Shown one piece after another: positions 60,002-64,000 of a stretch of 64,000 bases of DNA. The notes beneath the pieces were generated by a model. That model was not told where the DNA came from. It saw nothing but the letters and a program-made list of their open reading frames with translations, and did not search any database. Both the position numbers and the translations under genes were made by a program. How positions within the stretch are numbered: position 1 is the stretch's first letter; each line of letters starts with the position of its first letter. Origin of the DNA: Carya illinoinensis (taxonomy: Eukaryota > Streptophyta > Magnoliopsida > Fagales > Juglandaceae); the NCBI RefSeq assembly GCF_018687715.1, contig NC_056767.1:6372001-6436000 (forward strand). Reading direction: 5' to 3'.

Positions 60002-60645
60002 GGCATGTATATTTATTAAAAAAATAATTAATACAGGTGTTTTAGCACATAAATTACACACGAAAAAAAATATAAACAATGAGACAATGGGAAGTGTGCA
60101 CAATTTCTGTGCCAACTTTCCTGTCTGTAACATTTCTGTATATATTATGGGAGGAAAAGTCTACATTCTACAATTTTATTTCACCTTTATTTCACCGCAA
60201 CCAACTTTTATTGTCTTCAATTCTTTAAATTTTTCTTTAAAACAAATAAAAATGTCCAAAACATCAAAAAAGTATATTTTACCTAAGAAAATGAAAATGA
60301 GATACTATTTAAGAGTTTTTCTACATATTATCTTTACACGACAGATCATATTTAATTTTTTTAATTTTATTCTTTTTAAATTTTTAAAAAAATTCTTATA
60401 CTCATGGTCTATAACCACATATATATTTGTTAAGAAGAAAAAAAAAAGTAACATTATATAAATGATATTTCTTTAAAACAATGCAACCAACGATATTTCT
60501 TTTAATAATTTTTTATATAATTATATTTAAAAGTAAAAGTATGTATAAAATAAAAATGATATTTTATAAGTTATTTTACCTTAAAAATTGTGCGCTTGTC
60601 ATTTTTACTGAAAATTCTAAGTTTTTATAATTTCTTTTTACGCTT

Positions 60646-60651
60646 CACGTG
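60646..60651 (+). promoter_or_regulatory. G-box upstream of the LRR receptor gene
   Basis: CACGTG about 180 bp before the ATG, in a region likely to be the proximal promoter. Such hexamers bind bHLH and bZIP factors; a single copy by itself is weak evidence. Confidence 0.35.
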
Positions 60652-60832
60652 ATTTCTGAGCTTGCAGTCCGACAGCGGCTCCTAGGTTCTCTTCATGCTT
60701 TTGTCACGTAATGGTTGCCTCCATCCTCTTCTGTGTCTGCAACTGTTGGGGGATTATGAAAATATATCTGCAAGCTGGGTTCCTTCTTCTTCTTCTTCTT
60801 CCGTCCATCATTCCTCTGTTTGATCTCCAATA

Positions 60833-63800
60833 ATGCTGAGGAAGAGAATGCAACCCCGTCCATTGATCTTCTTGTTGTTTGTGTTGAATGGCGCCTCTTT
60901 TTTGCTGTCACTTTGCAGCTTTGTTGCTTCTTCTTCTAGGCCCTTTCAGCTTACCCATCCTCGGTCTCCATCTTCTGATCTCAACTTTGAAGGACCCCCG
61001 CGTGATGATGCACTCAATCTTCTGGCATTCAAATCCAATGCCGATTCCAAGAACAAACTTTTCTTCTCTTCCAATGCGACCTCTCATTTCTGTCAATGGC
61101 AAGGAGTCAAATGCGCCAAACATAAAGTTGTTCGCCTCGTCCTCGAAGATCTAGATCTGTGTGGAGTTCTGGCTCCTGACACTTTGTCACGACTTGACCA
61201 GCTCCGAGTTCTGAGTTTGCAGAACAACTCTCTAACCGGAACCATTCCTGACCTGTCCGGACTCTTTAACCTCAAAACTCTGTTCCTCGACCATAACTTG
61301 TTCACGGGTTCTTTCCCGACTTCGATCTTGTTCCTCCGTCGGCTACGTACTATAGATATTTCTTACAACAACCTTACCGGAATGTTGCCGTCCAGGTTGG
61401 CTGCCCTTGACCGGCTCTACTACCTCCGTCTCGACTGGAACAGGTTGAATGGAACGGTTCCTGCGCTTAGGCAGTCGACCCTCCAAATCTTCAACGTCTC
61501 AGGAAACAACCTCTCGGGTCCCATTCCAGTTACACCAACTCTGATACGCTTCAGTCCTTCCTCATTCTCATGGAACCCCAATCTCTGCGGCGAGATCATA
61601 AAAACAGTGTGCCATCCCGGCCCACCCTTTTTCGGTCTGTCAGCGCCGTTTGCGGCTCCGCCTCCCTCGTCGGTGCTGGGTCAAAGTGCGCAAGTACACG
61701 GGTTGGAGTTGACTGATCACAGTACGTTTCAAAAGAAGAAGCACAAGAGAAACGCCGTGATCATGGGGTTCTCGGCAGGTGTTCTGGTCCTCATCTGCTC
61801 GCTCATCTGCTTCGCTACAGCCGTAAAGAAAGGCGGCAGGAACAACAAAGATTCCTCAACGACGCCCGTAATGATCAGTTCTGAGGACACGGCAGCCACG
61901 GCCGAGGCCGCGGCGGTGATGCAGACAGAGCAAGAAAAGGAGCTGGAGGAGAAGGTGAAGAGAGTGCAGGGAATGCAAGTGGTAAAGAGTGGGAGCTTGG
62001 TGTTCTGCGCGGGGGAGGCGCAGCTGTATACGATGGAACAGCTGATGAGGGGCTCGGCGGAGCTACTGGGTAGGGGAACCATTGGTACAACGTACAAGGC
62101 AGTGCTAGATAATCGGATGACAGTGAGCGTGAAGAGGCTGGATGCAGGAAAACTAGAGAGCACGAGCAAGGAGATGTTCGAGAGGCACATGGAATCGGTG
62201 GGAGGACTGAGGCACCCGAATCTGGTTCCTCTGAGAGCGTATTTCCAGAACAAGGAAGAAAGGCTTCTGGTTTATGATTTCCAAAAGAATGGCAGTCTCT
62301 TCTCCCTCATTCACGGTAAGTAGAAAGCGATCGAGCTCCTTCATTAAATTTCTCAGCTTCATTTTCACAATTACTTGCATCATCCATAACTTCCAACAAC
62401 GTAGAAAACATCGATCGAAAATCTTTAGTTCATAACTCTAAGATTTTTAGGTACTGTCTCGCCCTACAAAATTTTCACCTTAAAGATAAAATTTTCATCT
62501 TATTATTATAATATTTTCAAATTTTTATATAAAATATAATAAATAATTTAACCTTTTTTTTTTTTAATTTTTAAAATTTTAAAATAATAATATTTAAAAA
62601 TAATATTTTAATATTTAATCTTAAAAACTGAAAATCCTCGTCCGAAAATTTTATGCAGAATCAATCGTTGAAAAACAGGATTTGTAGAAGATGATCATTG
62701 ATATCTGATTGATATGGCTATGACTTTAGTTTATCAATTAAACACCGAGAATCTTGCAGCTGTCCACGTTGGGACTTAGACTTAACGTTAATATCGACAA
62801 TTTGATTTGTCAAAGCGAATCTTAGAATTGACTTGTTTGCTTGGGGGCCGGATATTCACCTCTTTTTTTATAAGATGCAATAGCATATAAGTTGATACAA
62901 AAATTATATCCACCTTCATTTTTTTTTTTTTTTGTATTCTTTATACATTTTATTAACGTAATTAACTGTATTATTTTTTTAATATAAAATAATTATTTTA
63001 ATTAATCATATTAATAAAGTATACAAAAAATATATAAAAATAATTATATGTTTTTATAAGTCAATAGGTGCGAAAAAATTGAATAAATATATTATAAAGT
63101 TGCAAAATTATTTTAATACTATTTTTATTTTGAAATTTATAAAAATTATATTGATTTTTGAAAAATGATATTTGAGATCATGGTTGTACAAACATCGCAT
63201 AGTTTCTTTGAAAAAAGTGAATTAATACAGAACCCATATTAAAAAAAACTAACTTTTTAATTTTAGATCTCACTCTTTTTCAAAGTAATTGCATGGCACA
63301 CTCTACGACTGTATGTAGCATTACTCTTAATTTTTATATTTGAATAATGATTAGGTAATAATGAGATAAAAAAGTTAAATATTTGATATTGATAAGTATT
63401 TTATCTTTGATTGATGTTTGGGAATAAAATTATAAAAAAAATTAAAAATTTTAATGAATTTTGTGTGTGCAAAAAGCCCTTAGAATTGTGGTTTCCATCT
63501 AAAAGTGTTTAAAAAATAAAAAATAAAAATTTGCCTATGCAGGTTCAAAATCAAGGAGGGCAAAGCCACTGCATTGGACATCTTGCTTAAAAATAGCCGA
63601 GGACGTAGCACGAGGGCTCTCTTACATCCATCAAGCATGGAGGCTAGTCCATGGCAATCTCAAGTCCTCCAACGTCCTCCTCGGCCCCGACTTCGAGGCA
63701 TGTGTGGCCGACTACTGTCTCTCTATCCTTGCCAAACCGTCCTCCGATCCCGATCCCGACTCTACTGCCGTGTACAAAGCACCAGAAACGCGCAACTCAG

Positions 63801-64000
63801 GCCGCCAAGCAAACTCCAAATCCGACGTGTACTCGTATGGTATCCTGTTGCTAGAGCTCCTAACTGGCAACGCACCATCACAGCTCCCGTATTTAGTGCC
63901 CAATGAAATGGTAAATTGGGTAAGATCCATGAGGGAAGAGGATGACGGTGGGGTAGATAATAAGATGGAAATGCTTCTTGGGGTGGCCATAAATTGTACA
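60833..64000 (+). CDS. LRR receptor-like pseudokinase (At5g67200 type), 3' end outside the window
   Basis: Exon 1 is 60833-62315 and exon 2 starts at 63543 and runs past 64000; the split Gly codon is restored (HG then [11 protein letters not shown]). Domains: a signal peptide (about 10-34), an LRR N-terminal cap ([14 protein letters not shown] to FCQWQGVKC), about five LRRs ([19 protein letters not shown] onward), a Pro-rich spacer, a transmembrane segment near residues 308-328 ([18 protein letters not shown]) and a kinase-like domain from about residue 410. The glycine loop [11 protein letters not shown] and the VSVKRL lysine are present. However, the catalytic HRD is HGN in [14 protein letters not shown] (63647-63685) and DFG is replaced by ADYC (about 63699-63710), so phosphotransfer is not expected. 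Clade members are annotated as probable inactive receptor kinases and likely work as co-receptors or scaffolds at the plasma membrane. A second Met at residue 6 is an alternative start. Confidence 0.92.
62450..62653 (-). mobile_element. MITE family A copy in the receptor intron
   Basis: GGTACTGTCTCGCCCTACAA at the left, ATATAATAAATAATTTAACC inside, and CTGAAAATCCTCGTCCGAAA at the right, in reverse orientation. Confidence 0.55.
63160..63335. mobile_element. MITE family B copy in the receptor intron
   Basis: AAATGATATTTGAGATCATG at the left, CTAACTTTTTAATTTTAGAT inside, CACTCTTTTTCAAAGTAATT and CTACGACTGTATGTAGCATT at the right. Confidence 0.55.

Larger units (their letters stand above)
55150..60832. 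other. Intergenic region rich in small transposons
   Basis: The first 300 bp are probably 3' UTR. It then holds a 91-bp tandem duplication, three family A copies, a complete hAT element and a family E MITE, plus an AT-rich inverted-repeat stretch near 57800-58030 (CTACCTATTTACT against AGTAAATGGGTACC). A GA tract lies at 58750-58777. The 157-codon frame at 59988-60461 is low-complexity and not called. Confidence 0.55.
62316..63542 (+). other. Intron 1 of the LRR receptor pseudokinase
   Basis: 1,227 bp with GTAAGT donor and TGCAG acceptor. It contains a reverse family A MITE (62450-62653), an AT palindrome related to family F (62915-63062) and a family B MITE (63160-63335), so transposon insertions make up roughly 40 percent of it. 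Confidence 0.85.

Noticed and set aside
59988..60461. 157-codon plus-strand ORF
   Set aside because: AT-driven low-complexity Phe/Lys/Ile sequence with no motif, in MITE-rich sequence.
61729..62253. 174-codon minus-strand ORF
   Set aside because: Mirror of the receptor pseudokinase exon 1; no independent family signal.

Overview
The window is plant nuclear DNA from a eudicot. It is AT-rich, its genes have introns with GT/AG borders, and between them lie LTR retrotransposons, a CACTA element, a hAT element and many small AT-rich inverted-repeat (MITE-like) elements. The gene set and the recurring MITE family with 'GATGAGATGAGA'-like ends suggest a woody Fagales plant such as walnut or hickory. 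That is recall-based inference and was not checked by any search.

Layout. 3.7-5.4 kb (+): seven-exon gene for a protein with a bHLH-MYC_N/LHW-like N-terminal domain but no bHLH. 8.9-11.7 kb (-): five-exon RD21-type papain-like cysteine protease with a granulin domain. 16.06-25.31 kb: a decayed Sirevirus-like Copia retrotransposon with a perfect 5-bp target duplication, carrying two antisense ORFs between pol and the 3' LTR. 27.5-34.8 kb: a tandemly duplicated block pairing an HSP20/RTM2-like membrane-anchored small heat-shock-type gene with a DUF4220/DUF594 membrane-protein gene (808 aa); the first unit keeps only a 220-bp remnant of the DUF4220 gene. 36.55-41.94 kb: a second, smaller Copia element with a perfect 5-bp target duplication. 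It has a gag ORF, a wrecked pol and one antisense ORF, and it lies between the two halves of another DUF4220 remnant. 45.98-50.33 kb: a CACTA element (13-bp termini, TAG duplication) carrying what looks like an exon of a CYP71-type WD40/cyclophilin gene and a LINE tail. 53.8-55.1 kb (+): intronless secreted proline-rich/LRR (LRX-like) protein. 56.08-57.38 kb: non-autonomous hAT element with an 8-bp duplication and arrays of CCGGG-type motifs at both ends. 60.8-64.0 kb (+): LRR receptor-like pseudokinase of the At5g67200 type, running off the right edge.

The most unusual signal is a family of antisense, coiled-coil-predicted ORFs found in both LTR retrotransposons. Three copies are present: two side by side in the Sirevirus-like element and one in the smaller element. 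All are about 140-150 codons, read opposite to gag-pol, and have a TATAAAA box about 80-105 bp upstream of the ATG. Two of them share an identical 18-residue block and align to their C-termini, even past a stop codon. The cassette sits downstream of RNase H in one element but upstream of the RNase H remnant in the other. This suggests an independently promoted antisense gene that has been shared between Copia lineages.

No tRNA, rRNA or CRISPR was seen. Host genes appear to be independent transcription units. The only likely joint history among them is the RTM2-like/DUF4220 tandem duplication. Exon coordinates were assigned by eye from splice consensus and reading-frame continuity.
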